From NCBI RefSeq assembly GCF_014851395.1, contig NW_024040485.1:17335087-17399086 (forward strand): a stretch of 64,000 nucleotides of DNA. Direction: 5' to 3'. Shown here one piece after another: positions 38,537-49,634 of this stretch (the first letter of the stretch is position 1; every line of letters starts with the position of its first letter). The translations under genes were made by a program, and so were the position numbers. The notes under the pieces are model-generated. The model was not told where the DNA came from, did no database searches, and was given only the letters and a program-made list of their open reading frames with translations. The DNA comes from Micropterus salmoides (taxonomy: Eukaryota; Chordata; Actinopteri; Centrarchiformes; Centrarchidae).

Positions 38537-40412
38537 ATGGGGAAAGGGAAAAGGGCTACTGTCTATTGGGCAGCGGTTGTTATTCTGGTGTGTTATTTGG
38601 TACACATGATAGACTGCTATCGACTGAAAAAAACACAAAGACAACACGGACAAAAAAAAGCCGATGCAGCTAAAACGGTAGCTGTCCAAGAAGGGAAGAT
38701 TGTGTTTGGGAGAGTTTTTAAAAACGGGTCAGCCATTGGCTCACGAGTCCTAAAGGCAGATGCTTCCATGGAGGGTGGAGCTGTGTATCAAGCTGACTCT
38801 GCAGGTAAAAAACCTGCAGTCTTTAACCTATATTGAACTGTATTTATGAACTGCACAACAAATTGTAATAGGCCTACATTCACTAGAAGGTTCCCTGTCA
38901 GGCTGGCCTAAAGGACAAAGCCCAGATCTCGGTTTCAGAGAAGCAGCATGGAGGCGCATGGCAGCTTCTCTACAATGTGGTGGGGATCAGTTGAAGTTCA
39001 GAGCAGTGGGACCAGGAGTATCACAGTTTACAGTGGATCAAGGTAATTAAAGTTTATTATATAATGTCTCAACTGTAGGTATTCCCACAACTGACTTCAG
39101 TCACATTGATCTGCATGCCCCCCTCCCACACACAGGAACAGCACCTCCAATGCTTCTGTCCCAGGTGCCTTCCAGTTGTGGCTACAGCATGCAGAGGAAC
39201 TCCCTTGCACTTGTTATGTTGGTTCCTTATGATGGCTGCAATGTGGTTAAAGAGGTAGGCCTAATGTTTATGGAAATGCAAGATATTGCTGCATGGTGGG
39301 AAGGTGGAAAATCTGAGCAATTGACCAAGAGCTTAAATGATGTGTAGAAACCAGCAGCTGTTTTGATAAATGCTCTAATCATTAGTCGGGCAAGCTCAAT
39401 TGTAGGCCTACTGTAGAACTTGTGTGTTTGGTTGGACAAATGGGCATTTCAATTTTAATGGCAATTTTGAGCATTTTCTCAAAGGCTAATTGATTAGAGC
39501 AGATCTGTAGATAACTTTGTGAATTTTCAAAACTACATTACAAAGTGCTATAGAAACATAAGGGCCATATTTAAATAAAGGTATTTAAAAGTCAACAAGA
39601 CTTTGAAACATTAGTAGAGCCCTGTCGGAGGATCTCGTGCATCAGCCTGGCTTGTAGGAGTTCAGGGCTTGAAGAATAAAATTCTGAAACTCACAGATAA
39701 CTATTGAATGGCGGCAAGGATTGCTAATCAATTAACTGCATTCATGTAGCCTGTACTAAGCAAGTTCACTGTACAATGAGATCACTTCATTATCTGGCTT
39801 CACTAATGTTAACAAGTGATCACGCTAAGCGGTCACACAACTCTAGTTATCAACCCAGGGAAAGGGTGTAGAATTAGGAGGGATGTCGGTTTCTCACAGA
39901 CTTAAAGAAATTGTATGCTTTAAAACTTTGGTGTGCACATTAAGCTTAATATGAAGTTAGGTTATACTGCCTGTGTGACTACAATGCAAATGAAATTCAA
40001 AGCGGAAAGGCTTGCTTTATATCAAATACACTAGTGCTTCAGTTTGGGTAGGCTTGTATCACACACAGCATGCATGGAGCAGTCTGCAGGATCTTCTGCA
40101 AATAGTGACACGCTTCTCAGACTTGATGGTCAGGTTTTTTTTTTTATAGCCTTGCTCTTATCTCAACATAACCTGCTCCAGAGCAGGTTGCTCACTACCC
40201 TCAAACCCTGCTTTGTTAGTGTAACTTTGGGTTTATGTAATCTAATTCACACTTGTCTTCTCTTCCCCAAGGGTGGAAGTTACGTGCTCCCAATGCATTG
40301 GCAGGGTGTTCCAGTCTCACTCTGGTGTCCCACAACTGCTACACCACAACCTGTACCCACTACACTCCATCAAACCCTGAGACGCTCCAGACAACCACAG
40401 AGAAACCAGTAA
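38537..40412 (+). pseudogene. array gene copy A: secreted ZP-N-like protein, frameshifted before its Pro/Thr repeats
   Basis: Exons 38537-38804, 38902-39042, 39136-39254 and 40272 onward. The protein starts with a signal anchor or signal peptide (MGKGKRATVYWAAVVILVCY) and a basic linker. It then has a ZP-N-like domain whose four cysteines fall in exon 2 (LQCGGD), exon 3 (SSCGYS and YDGCNV) and exon 4 (SLWCP). Near 40362 one C is missing compared with copies B and C, so the frame ends at 40410-40412, just after the domain. Three more single-base losses lie downstream (about 40451, 40750 and 40966), within the seven Pro/Thr repeats. All four are losses from short runs, so they could be assembly errors; if real, this copy makes only the domain. 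Polyadenylation signal AATAAA at 41445. Confidence 0.7.
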
Positions 40413-40424
40413 CGGCCCAATCTC

Positions 40425-41235
40425 CACCATACCCCGCTTTCTTCCCTCCTTTTACCCCTTTCCTCCTGCTCCGCCAACCACCACAGCAGCGCCGACTACA
40501 ACCACGCCTGCAAATCCAACATGGCCTCAATATGTAAAATACCCCCCTCTCTTCCCTCCTTTTTACCCCTTTCCTCCTGCTCCGCCAACCACCACAGCAG
40601 CGCCGACTACAACCACGCCTGCAAATCCAACATGGCCTCAATATGTAAAATACCCCCCTCTCTTCCCTCCTTTTTACCCCTTTCCTCCTGCTCCGCCAAC
40701 CACCACAGCAGCACCGACTACAACCACGCCTGCAAATCCAACATGGCCTCATATCCACAATATGTAAAATACCCCCCTCTCTTCCCTCCTTTTTACCCTT
40801 TTCCTCCTGCTCCGCCAACCACCACAGCAGCGCCGACTACAACCACGCCTGCAAATCCAACATGGCCTCAATATGTAAAATACCCCCCTCTCGTCCCTCC
40901 TTTTTACCCCTTTCCTCCTGCTCCGCCAACCACCACAGCAGCGCCGACTACAACCACGCCTGCAAACCAACATGGCCTCAATATCCACAATATGTAAAAT
41001 ACCCCCCTCTCGTCCCTCCTTTTTACCCCTTTCCTCCTGCTCCGCCAACCACCACAGCAGCGCCGACTACAACCACGCCTGCAAACCCAACATGGCCTCA
41101 ATATGTAAAATACCCCCCTCTCTTCCCTCCTTTTTACCCTTTTCCTCCTGCTCCAACCACCACAGCAGCACCAACTACCACCACTGCAAAACCAGCATGG
41201 CATCAATTTCCACAATACGCAAAATACCCCTTGTT
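40425..41235 (+). repeat. coding minisatellite, 7 repeats (unit A)
   Basis: Seven copies of a 111- or 120-bp repeat that encodes PPFYPFPPAPPTTTAAPTTT followed by a short linker; the long form has an extra PQY triplet of codons. The 120-bp form differs by 9 bp. The antisense frame is open and Arg/Cys-rich but is a by-product of the repeat. Confidence 0.9.
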
Positions 41236-41576
41236 CTTCCCTCACCCCCCTCCCAACCGCAACTCCTGCACAAACTACAACTGCTAACCCAGCATGGCCT
41301 CAATTTCCACAGCACCCCCTAAAATAAGTTTCCACCATATGGCACTTTCACCTATATTCTCTTTTCCCTCCCAATATCCAACCCCTAACCCGCAGATGAC
41401 TACCACAACAGGCCCCACTTAATGTCTAGCCTACTGAAACTCCTAATAAATGGTATGGAAGGAAAAAAAGTAGCCCCGTCCAGTTCTTTTGTATTCACGC
41501 TGGTGCTGTTGAGTCCAGGCTTATCAAGAAGTGGTGCTGGAGGTGTTTGGGCAAGGTGAACAGTCAGCTATTCATA

Positions 41577-43370
41577 TCAAAGATTTGTCTTGGACACTAC
41601 TATGGAAGATTTTATTGTTTGTAACCCACAACAATCCACATTTGTACTGATGTGCAAATATTCACTATCTACAAATATGTATTTACATTTGTGATGTGAC
41701 ATTTTATCCACAAGTGACTTCCTACACATTTGTGGAATTTTATCCACTCTGTACCACAGATCTGTATGCATGAGCAGTTTATTAGCTACACCAGCAGGTG
41801 GCAGTAGACATTGCCTCGTGAGTTGTAAGAATGTCCATTGCAGTACCCAGGGTCATCTGTAAGAGACAGCTTCTGCTAGACCACTGGACTCTTCAGTCTA
41901 AATTTTTGTGTAGGTTACTATGGAGTACTTTATCACTGTTCTATTTAAATAGACTACACTTGAACCTACTGGTTGTAGGAGTTATTGTAAACCCTATCTA
42001 TAAGGTTACAGTCCTCAAAGTACAGTCAATGTGTTTTTATTGAGCTTTTGCATGACTTGAGGCTCATGAGTAGGGTTTACATGACTCCTCAATACTGGAT
42101 CTATCTTGGGGTGCCATTTGCAACCAATGCAAGACTGACATTACTGGGGGACCTCTTAAACATGAGGGGCAATATTCACTATCAGCCTAGCCCTATTGCA
42201 GCTAATGAATAGCCATTTGCTCAACCACCAGGGGTCCTTAAGGGGAATGATAAATTTACTATTTAAAATCATTTCCACCATAAGTAACACAATGATAGAA
42301 CATGACTATTTGGGTCATAGGTTTCATACACTTTCTGTAATGCATCTAAAAGCAAAAATCCTATCTGATAAGCATGTCTGGGGCAATCTTATCAAATGCA
42401 TATCTGTGGACTAATTTGTGTGAGTTGTGAAATTTGAATACCACTCAAGATTTGAGTAAACCACAAAGACAATGTAAGGCATGAGAATAAATATACTGTG
42501 TACCTAATGCTACGGTCTTGGTTTATTAACACTTTGTACTGATTGTGTATTACACTTTTTTTTTTTTTTCTTGTGATAAAGAAATGGAAATAAAATATTA
42601 TTTTTAATCATTTCACATCAAAAGGTGTTATAACTGAATTGAAATGCAGTATTCCTGATTGGGCTTTATAGAACTTCTCTGCTTTTCAAATACTTTTACA
42701 AAGCTTTCTTTCACAGCTCTGACAGGAAGGTGTAAAATATTACTACAAACACAATTTTCAGGCTCATTTATTTAAATATAAAACAAATACAGTGATAAAG
42801 TATTCAATAGTAAACTATATACACTTGCACAGAAAAATTTAGACTGAATAGAGTCCAGTGGTCCAGCAGAAGTTGTCTCCTACAGATGACCCTGGGTACT
42901 GCAATGGAGATTCTTACAACTCATGAGAGGCAATGTCGCTACTGCCACCTGCTGGTGTAGCTAATAAACTGCTCTCACACGTACAGATCTCTGTTGACAG
43001 ATTTCTGTGGTACAGAGTGGACAAAATTCCACAAATGTAACGTGACCTGCAAATTGACAGGAAATGATCTGCAAATGTGCTAAAACTGTTTTGTGTGTAA
43101 AAATAGATCTACAAATGCGTAAATAACACTTTGTATGTGAAATTAAAATATGTGAATGTAGAGTAAATTGTACATATTTGCAAATTGCACTGTATTTTAG
43201 TGGATATGATTTTACACAACACAAATGTAAAAATACATGTTTTGGGTAGTGAGATATTTGTGTATATTTTTTTTTACAGATCTTCGCAGTACACATTGGA
43301 CAAAATTCCACAAATGTGTAAAAAGGAAGTTTACACATTGGCAGTTTCACTGCCTCTGCCACCGGAAATG
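41577..43370. repeat. fold-back (long inverted repeat) element, unit A
   Basis: The left arm (about 41577-41955) and right arm (about 42765-43370) are imperfect reverse complements. For example, GCAGTTTATTAGCTACACCA on the left is met by TGGTGTAGCTAATAAACTGC on the right. About 800 bp separates them. The outer parts contain repeated ACAAATGTGTAAAA and TGGAATTTTATCC words. It resembles a fold-back or MITE-type transposon; target duplication not found. Open frames across it were not called. Confidence 0.75.
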
Positions 43371-43490
43371 ATGGATTGTCTTGTTATATCTCTCATAGTT
43401 TGATATAGTGCATCCAAATACAGAATGGCTCTAGTAAACCAAGAAATATGACCAGTATTACCTTCCATCTGAACTTGTTCACTCCTAAAG

Positions 43491-43634
43491 GGATGTTGGA
43501 GCAGACATCACAGCCGGAGGTCGCCATGGCAAATGAAGCAGCATGGAGGCACTTGAATCCTTCCCTGCATTGTGGTCACAACAAGATGAAGTTGAAAGCC
43601 ACTGGACCCAACACTGCAGGGGGACTGCAGATGT
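43491..43634 (+). pseudogene. relic exon homologous to exon 2 of the secreted ZP-N-like gene (unit A)
   Basis: It encodes NEAAWRHLNPSLHCGHNKMK, clearly related to REAAWRRMAASLQCGGDQLK of the main gene, including the first ZP-N cysteine. It has an acceptor (AAAG before 43491) and a possible GTAAAT donor at 43635. The donor phase does not fit the next candidate exon (44111), so I treat it as a remnant of an older paralogue rather than a working exon. Confidence 0.55.
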
Positions 43635-43719
43635 AAATTAGCCTAAGGCTAACTCTGGTGTAATGCATCAAATGTTTACATTTATGTTATTAATTGCACA
43701 TGGTCCCTTCTAAATAAAA

Positions 43720-43745
43720 ATCAATCAATCAATCAATCAATCAAT
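43720..43745. repeat. (TCAA)n tetranucleotide repeat
   Basis: About six TCAA repeats directly after AAATAAAAA. Present with the same length in units A, B and C. Confidence 0.85.
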
Positions 43746-44110
43746 TAAACTGCTGACTTGCAGCCAGACACGGGTATTGCAACAAAACAAAGCTTCTAAA
43801 ATGTCAGTTTGTTAAAGCATCACCGTTATGACTACCAAGCCATTTACAGAGAAACCCCCTCAAATCATGCCTCATGCATATCTATTTGTTATGCCAGGGC
43901 TGCTTTTAGAAAGGCTAACAATGCTAACCCTGAAAGAATGAACCCTGAGCATGTTATTGGCTGTGGACCATCAAATTGCACAATTACTTTTAGCAGTAAA
44001 TGCAATTAAAGGACTGATCATCTACTAAGGTGGTAAAATACACAGTCCTAATTCTACATGCTGATATTCTGCTTGTTGCCTCATTCTGTGCTTAATGATC
44101 TCTCACCCAG

Positions 44111-44250
44111 GTACTGCTCGCGTACCCAAGGCTCATTTTGCTGCTCCAGAGAACTTGCCAACTGAACTGAACCTGACAGCCCGGAGATGGGAGCAACCTT
44201 ATGAAAAAAAGAAACCATGGAATAAATTTAAGTTGGATTACAAAAAATAG
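44111..44250 (+). other. exon-like open block ending in a stop (unit A)
   Basis: After a good acceptor (CTCACCCAG) comes an open frame GTARVPKAHFAAPENLPTEL... to a basic tail FKLDYKK and TAG. The first residues follow the same G-T-A pattern and the same phase as exon 3 of the main gene, so this may be the last exon of a diverged relative. No matching upstream donor in phase is visible in the unit. Identical in B (52171-52310) and C (59910-60049). Confidence 0.4.
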
Positions 44251-45104
44251 TCATACTTTTTCCAAATTTTTACTGTTTCTAAATACTCGTCTAGTTATTT
44301 TCTGTGAAACCCCCACACTCATACAGCGTGCGCACACACCCCACACTGTCTGTTCCTATATACTTCCACATGGTGCTCTCTCCTCTGGGCACCCTGTGAT
44401 GACACACACATACACATCTACGCACATCACAGAAACTAAGCCATACGTGACAACAGCGAGACATGTAATGCTGGTCTTTGAAAGCAAGTATGCACGTCTG
44501 TATTTTTTCCTTTTCATTTACCACAATTCTTCATTGTTAGGTGACTGGAATTTTGGAGCTCAGTTAGAAGAAGAAAAACTCTGCAGAGGACCAAGAAATC
44601 TTGAAATCCATCCTTTAACGGTCCATCTTCAGTCCATCTGTGGCTATATTTCCAAACCAAGGCCTGTGTGCCTCCCCAAGCCCTGACATTTGCTCCACCC
44701 ACTCCAGATGTTAAATTGTGAGTGGATACAAGGCCTGAGCAGAGCCAGGGAACACAGTGAGAATTTTACTTCTGTAGACATTGTGCCTCATCCTGTGGAC
44801 ATACAAGATTAAACAAGGTCAAGGATGTTCCATGGTCTTGTTGTGTTTACATGTGTATTAAATGGGCACTCCACCAAGATTATACATCAAAGTCAGAAGT
44901 TCTACTCCGCCTGTAAAAACACTTGTATGTCTTCTGTGTTTGTCATGACATGATAAACATAATTAAAGCTGTCAATGTGTGTGTGTTACTCACATGTATC
45001 TGCTACAGGTAGTTGGATTGAGTAATCCTCATAGATGATCCATTCTGATTGTTTATTGATAAAGGATACATATTACATCACTCTTGACTTTAATGCTGTA
45101 AAGT

Positions 45105-45341
45105 CATTATAGAAATGAGTGAGGAGTCCGTAGATTGAATCCAAGCCAGATGTGTTTATTACATAAACTTCTGTTGAGTATAATGAACTTACACAGCCAC
45201 AGGCAACAAGCTATACTAACAACCTGGCGGGTGATGTACACACAGGAGAGGTAAACTAGTGCGCATGCGCACTTCCTCAGGTACGGTGTTTTGTAGTGTC
45301 CATATAGAACGCAAACATAATCATTCACCAGAATGATCTAC
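45105..45341 (-). mobile_element. 237-bp insertion with 3-bp target duplication (possible solo LTR), unit B
   Basis: Compared with unit A, 240 bp are inserted: a 237-bp element plus duplicated AGT (45102-45104 and 45342-45344). Read on the minus strand it begins GTAGATCATTCTGG, has a palindrome GTGCGCATGCGCAC and an AATAAA signal near its end, which is LTR-like. A perfect TG...CA border is not obvious, so the class is open. Confidence 0.6.
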
Positions 45342-45798
45342 AGTTATGTTTATTAAGATTTCCTTATTTTTGTGTTTCTGTGTGTTGCATAAAACATTGA
45401 AGACATCTTATAATTTTGTACCCAAGTCCACTCGGTAAATCCATGATAAACTTGTTGTGATCCTCCATCTCCCTGCCTTGGAAGAGATGCTCCTCCATCT
45501 TTGTGGCTGGCTTGTCTCCCGGTGATGTTGGAGTACCAATCCTCAGGTCACATCTCCCGTCAACCAAGCATCTCTGCTTCACCAGTATCATACACAGCTG
45601 CTGCCACCCGGCACAGCAGATGGCGCTCTCTAAGAAGGGCACAAAAGAGGATGCAAGGAAGTCAGCAGTGTATCTGGTATATTTGGGGACTTTGTGTTAG
45701 TGTACTGGTATTCACTTTCTTCCTCACCTCAGGCCCCTGTACCCATGTTAGATCCAGTGAAGGTTTGGTGTTTTCTCCACTGTACTCACATTTCACTG

Positions 45799-46087
45799 CC
45801 GAGATAATCCATCCACCTCACAGGTGTGGCATATCAAGATGCTGATCAGACATTATGGGTATCGCACAGGCATGCCTTAGGCTGGCCACAATAAAAGGCC
45901 AGTCGAAAATGTGCAGTTTCACTGTATTGGGAGGGGTGCTCACTAACAGAGTTTGACAGATTTGTGAACAATATTTTTGAGAAATAGGCCTTTTGTGTAC
46001 ATAGAGAAAATCTTAGATCTTTGAGTTCAGCTCATGATGAATGGGGGCAAAAACAAAAGTGTTGTGTTTATAATTTTGTTCACTGTA
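45799..46087. mobile_element. Tc1-like inverted derivative, unit B
   Basis: Same family as the fragment at 31646-31945 in selenot. It starts inside the left end (CCGAGATAATCCATCC) and, after CAATAAAAGGCCAG, runs into the inverted other end, finishing with ATAATTTTGTTCACTG. It replaces about 0.7 kb of erich6 present in unit A (37080-37830), so insertion was accompanied by a deletion. Confidence 0.7.
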
Positions 46088-46721
46088 TATTTCCCAAAAT
46101 ATAATATCAATTATATTTATTATTAATACACACGGTAATGCACTCACCTCAATGCCTCACACTTGCTGGTGTTGTCAGTAACCTTGGAGATAAAATAGCT
46201 GTCTACAGCATACCTGACATGGCGGCTGGCTGACTGGTTTTAACACCCACAAATATTATGACACACAGTTATAATATACTCTATAATATTGTCGAAGTGC
46301 TGACTGCACATTCCCTCAACCTGGTCTGCAGAAAAGAAGATATTGGTATCTAATGTATTTTATGTAAAACAACAAATACCGATGTCAGACACCCACTTTT
46401 TCATACAGTGACAAAAGTTAATCTGGGTCAGAATCCTCCTCTCCTCTACTTATTAGACTTATCAAAACACTGATAATAAAATCGTACACCTATAATAACC
46501 CGATATGTGGGTTCATAATAAGCTCACCCCTCCTACCACGCTGACTCTTGACCTCAAGGTAACTGACATTACCCAGGTGGAACCAATGCCAGATGATTAC
46601 AGAACAATCAAGTTGCCAACCAGCTGCACCTGCCGGCAGAAAACGTTACAACATAAATAGCTTACCTGCGGCAAAGCACCATCTTTCAGTTTGAAACATT
46701 TTCACGAGTCACTGCGGAACC

Positions 46722-48933
46722 ATGGGGAAAGGGAAAAGGGCTACTGTCTATTGGGCAGCGGTTGTTATTCTGGTGTGTTATTTGGTACACATGATAGACT
46801 GCTATCGACTGAAAAAAACACAAAGACAACACGGACAAAAAAAAGCCGATGCAGCTAAAACGGTAGCTGTCCAAGAAGGGAAGATTGTGTTTGGGAGAGT
46901 TTTTAAAAACGGGTCAGCCATTGGCTCACGAGTCCTAAAGGCAGATGCTTCCATGGAGGGTGGAGCTGTGTATCAAGCTGACTCTGCAGGTAAAAAAACC
47001 TGCAGTCTTTAACCTATATTGAACTGTATTTATGAACTGCACAACAAATTGTAATAGGCCTACATTCACTAGAAGGTTCCCTGTCAGGCTGGCCTAAAGG
47101 ACAAAGCCCAGATCTCGGTTTCAGAGAAGCAGCATGGAGGCGCATGGCAGCTTCTCTACAATGTGGTGGGGATCAGTTGAAGTTCAGAGCAGTGGGACCA
47201 GGAGTATCACAGTTTACAGTGGATCAAGGTAATTAAAGTTTATTATATAATGTCTCAACTGTAGGTATTCCCACAACTGACTTCAGTCACATTGATCTGC
47301 ATGCCCCCCTCCCACACACAGGAACAGCACCTCCAATGCTTCTGTCCCAGGTGCCTTCCAGTTGTGGCTACAGCATGCAGAGGAACTCCCTTGCACTTGT
47401 TATGTTGGTTCCTTATGATGGCTGCAATGTGGTTAAAGAGGTAGGCCTAATGTTTATGGAAATGCAAGATATTGCTGCATGGTGGGAAGGTGGAAAATCT
47501 GAGCAATTGACCAAGAGCTTAAATGATGTGTAGAAACCAGCAGCTGTTTTGATAAATGCTCTAATCATTAGTCGGGCAAGCTCAATTGTAGGCCTACTGT
47601 AGAACTTGTGTGTTTGGTTGGACAAATGGGCATTTCAATTTTAATGGCAATTTTGAGCATTTTCTCAAAGGCTAATTGATTAGAGCAGATCTGTAGATAA
47701 CTTTGTGAATTTTCAAAACTACATTACAAAGTGCTATAGAAACATAAGGGCCATATTTAAATAAAGGTCATTTAAAAGTCAACAAGACTTTGAAACATTA
47801 GTAGAGCCCTGTCGGAGGATCTCGTGCATCAGCCTGGCTTGTAGGAGTTCAGGGCTTGAAGAATAAAATTCTGAAACTCACAGATAACTATTGAATGGCG
47901 GCAAGGATTGCTAATCAATTAACTGCATTCATGTAGCCTGTACTAAGCAAGTTCACTGTCTGGCTTCACTAATGTTAACAAGTGATCACGCTAAGCGGTC
48001 ACACAACTCTAGTTATCAACCCAGGGAAAGGGTGTAGAATTAGGAGGGATGTCGGTTTCTCACAGACTTAAAGAAATTGTATGCTTTAAAACTTTGGTGT
48101 GCACATTAAGCTTAATATGAAGTTAGGTTATACTGCCTGTGTGACTACAATGCAAATGAAATTCAAAGCGGAAAGGCTTGCTTTATATCAAATACACTAG
48201 TGCTTCAGTTTGGGTAGGCTTGTATCACACACAGCATGCATGGAGCAGTCTGCAGGATCTTCTGCAAATAGTGACACGCTTCTCAGACTTGATGGTCAGG
48301 TTTTTTTTTATAGCCTTGCTCTTATCTCAACATAACCTGCTCCAGAGCAGGTTGCTCACTACCCTCAAACCCTGCTTTGTTAGTGTAACTTTGGGTTTAT
48401 GTAATCTAATTCACACTTGTCTTCTCTTCCCCAAGGGTGGAAGTTACGTGCTCCCAATGCATTGGCAGGGTGTTCCAGTCTCACTCTGGTGTCCCACAAC
48501 TGCTACACCACAACCTGTACCCACCTACACTCCATCAAACCCTGAGACGCTCCAGACAACCACAGAGAAACCAGTAACGGCCCAATCTCCACCATACCCC
48601 GCTTTCTTCCCTCCTTTTTACCCCTTTCCTCCTGCTCCGCCAACCACCACAGCAGCGCCGACTACAACCACGCCTGCAAATCCAACATGGCCTCAATATG
48701 TAAAATACCCCCCTCTCTTCCCTCCTTTTTACCCCTTTCCTCCTGCTCCGCCAACCACCACAGCAGCACCGACTACAACCACGCCTGCAAATCCAACATG
48801 GCCTCAATATCCACAATATGTAAAATACCCCCCTCTCTTCCCTCCTTTTTACCCTTTCCTCCTGCTCCGCCAACCACCACAGCAGCGCCGACTACAACCA
48901 CGCCTGCAAATCCAACATGGCCTCAATATGTAA
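46722..48933 (+). CDS. array gene copy B: secreted ZP-N-like protein, shortened by a frameshift in the repeats
   Basis: Exons 46722-46989, 47088-47228, 47322-47440 and 48436-48933. Signal sequence and the four-cysteine ZP-N-like domain are identical in design to copy C. The Pro/Thr-rich tail starts after SLWCPTTATPQPVPTYTPS. In the third of six repeats one C of CCCC is lost (about 48850), which changes the frame and gives a stop at 48931-48933 after an Arg/Gln-rich tail. Downstream the original frame stays open to the normal end at 49341-49343, so an assembly error is possible. Predicted product about 340 residues as it stands. TATA-like box and upstream region as in copy A; polyadenylation signal AATAAA at 49503. 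Confidence 0.7.
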
Positions 48934-49290
48934 AATACCCCCCTCTCGTCCCTCCTTTTTACCCCTTTCCTCCTGCTCCGCCAACCACCACAGCAGCGCC
49001 GACTACAACCACGCCTGCAAACCCAACATGGCCTCAATATCCACAATATGTAAAATACCCCCCTCTCGTCCCTCCTTTTTACCCCTTTCCTCCTGCTCCG
49101 CCAACCACCACAGCAGCGCCGACTACAACCACGCCTGCAAACCCAACATGGCCTCAATATGTAAAATACCCCCCTCTCTTCCCTCCTTTTTACCCTTTTC
49201 CTCCTGCTCCAACCACCACAGCAGCACCAACTACCACCACTGCAAAACCAGCATGGCATCAATTTCCACAATACGCAAAATACCCCTTGT
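48590..49290 (+). repeat. coding minisatellite, 6 repeats (unit B)
   Basis: Six copies of the 111/120-bp Pro/Thr repeat. The order of short and long forms and of the CTTCCC/CGTCCC variants differs from unit A. Confidence 0.9.
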
Positions 49291-49634
49291 TCTTCCCTCA
49301 CCCCCCTCCCAACCGCAACTCCTGCACAAACTACAACTGCTAACCCAGCATGGCCTCAATTTCCACAGCACCCCCTAAAATAAGTTTCCACCATATGGCA
49401 CTTTCACCTATATTCTCTTTTCCCTCCCAATATCCAACCCCTAACCCGCAGATGACTACCACAACAGGCCCCACTTAATGTCTAGCCTACTGAAACTCTC
49501 CTAATAAATGGTATGGAAGGAAAAAAAGTAGCCCCGTCCAGTTCTTTTGTATTCACGCTGGTGCTGTTGAGTCCAGGCTTATCAAGAAGTGGTGCTGGAG
49601 GTGTTTGGGCAAGGTGAACAGTCAGCTATTCATA

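Larger units (their letters stand above)
35340..44709. repeat. array unit A (9.4 kb, founder-like)
   Basis: First of four head-to-tail units. The homology with unit B starts at GTTAAATTGTGAGTGG (35340; B at 44710). Unit A keeps the intact erich6 exons and lacks the 237-bp insertion and the Tc1-like block found in B-D, so it looks closest to the ancestral arrangement. Excluding those blocks, its plus-strand gene and everything after it match B-D almost base for base. Confidence 0.9.
44710..46215 (-). pseudogene. broken erich6 segment, unit B
   Basis: Remnants of four exons in erich6 order. The exon equal to 35360-35442 has internal deletions and an early stop. The exon equal to 36521-36582 has lost its acceptor AG. 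The exon equal to 36709-36920 (now 45422-45633) is 4 bp shorter near its start and shifts frame. The exon equal to 37013-37105 is cut by the Tc1-like block and one zinc-finger-type Cys is now Ser. The exons between 37210 and 37760 are missing. It cannot make erich6. Confidence 0.8.

Noticed and set aside
40360..41245. Long minus-strand open frames rich in Arg and Cys across the Pro/Thr minisatellite (also 48535-49301 and 56617-57042)
   Set aside because: They are the antisense of a coding repeat that lacks stops in that frame. The composition follows the repeat and no start, splice site or domain supports a gene.
40430..41300. Regular repeats that might suggest a CRISPR array
   Set aside because: The repeats are 111/120 bp with no unique spacers, in frame, and the genome is vertebrate. 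It is a coding minisatellite.
42961..43362. 133-codon minus-strand frame repeated in each unit (51021-51422, 58760-59161)
   Set aside because: It lies wholly in the right arm of the fold-back element and is built of its repeated TTTACACATTTG words. No recognisable protein.
44201..44686. 161-codon plus-strand frame repeated in units A-C
   Set aside because: It starts at an ATG inside the exon-like block at 44111-44250, in a different frame, and runs through CA-rich non-coding sequence. Long because of chance lack of stops; copies are identical only because the units are.
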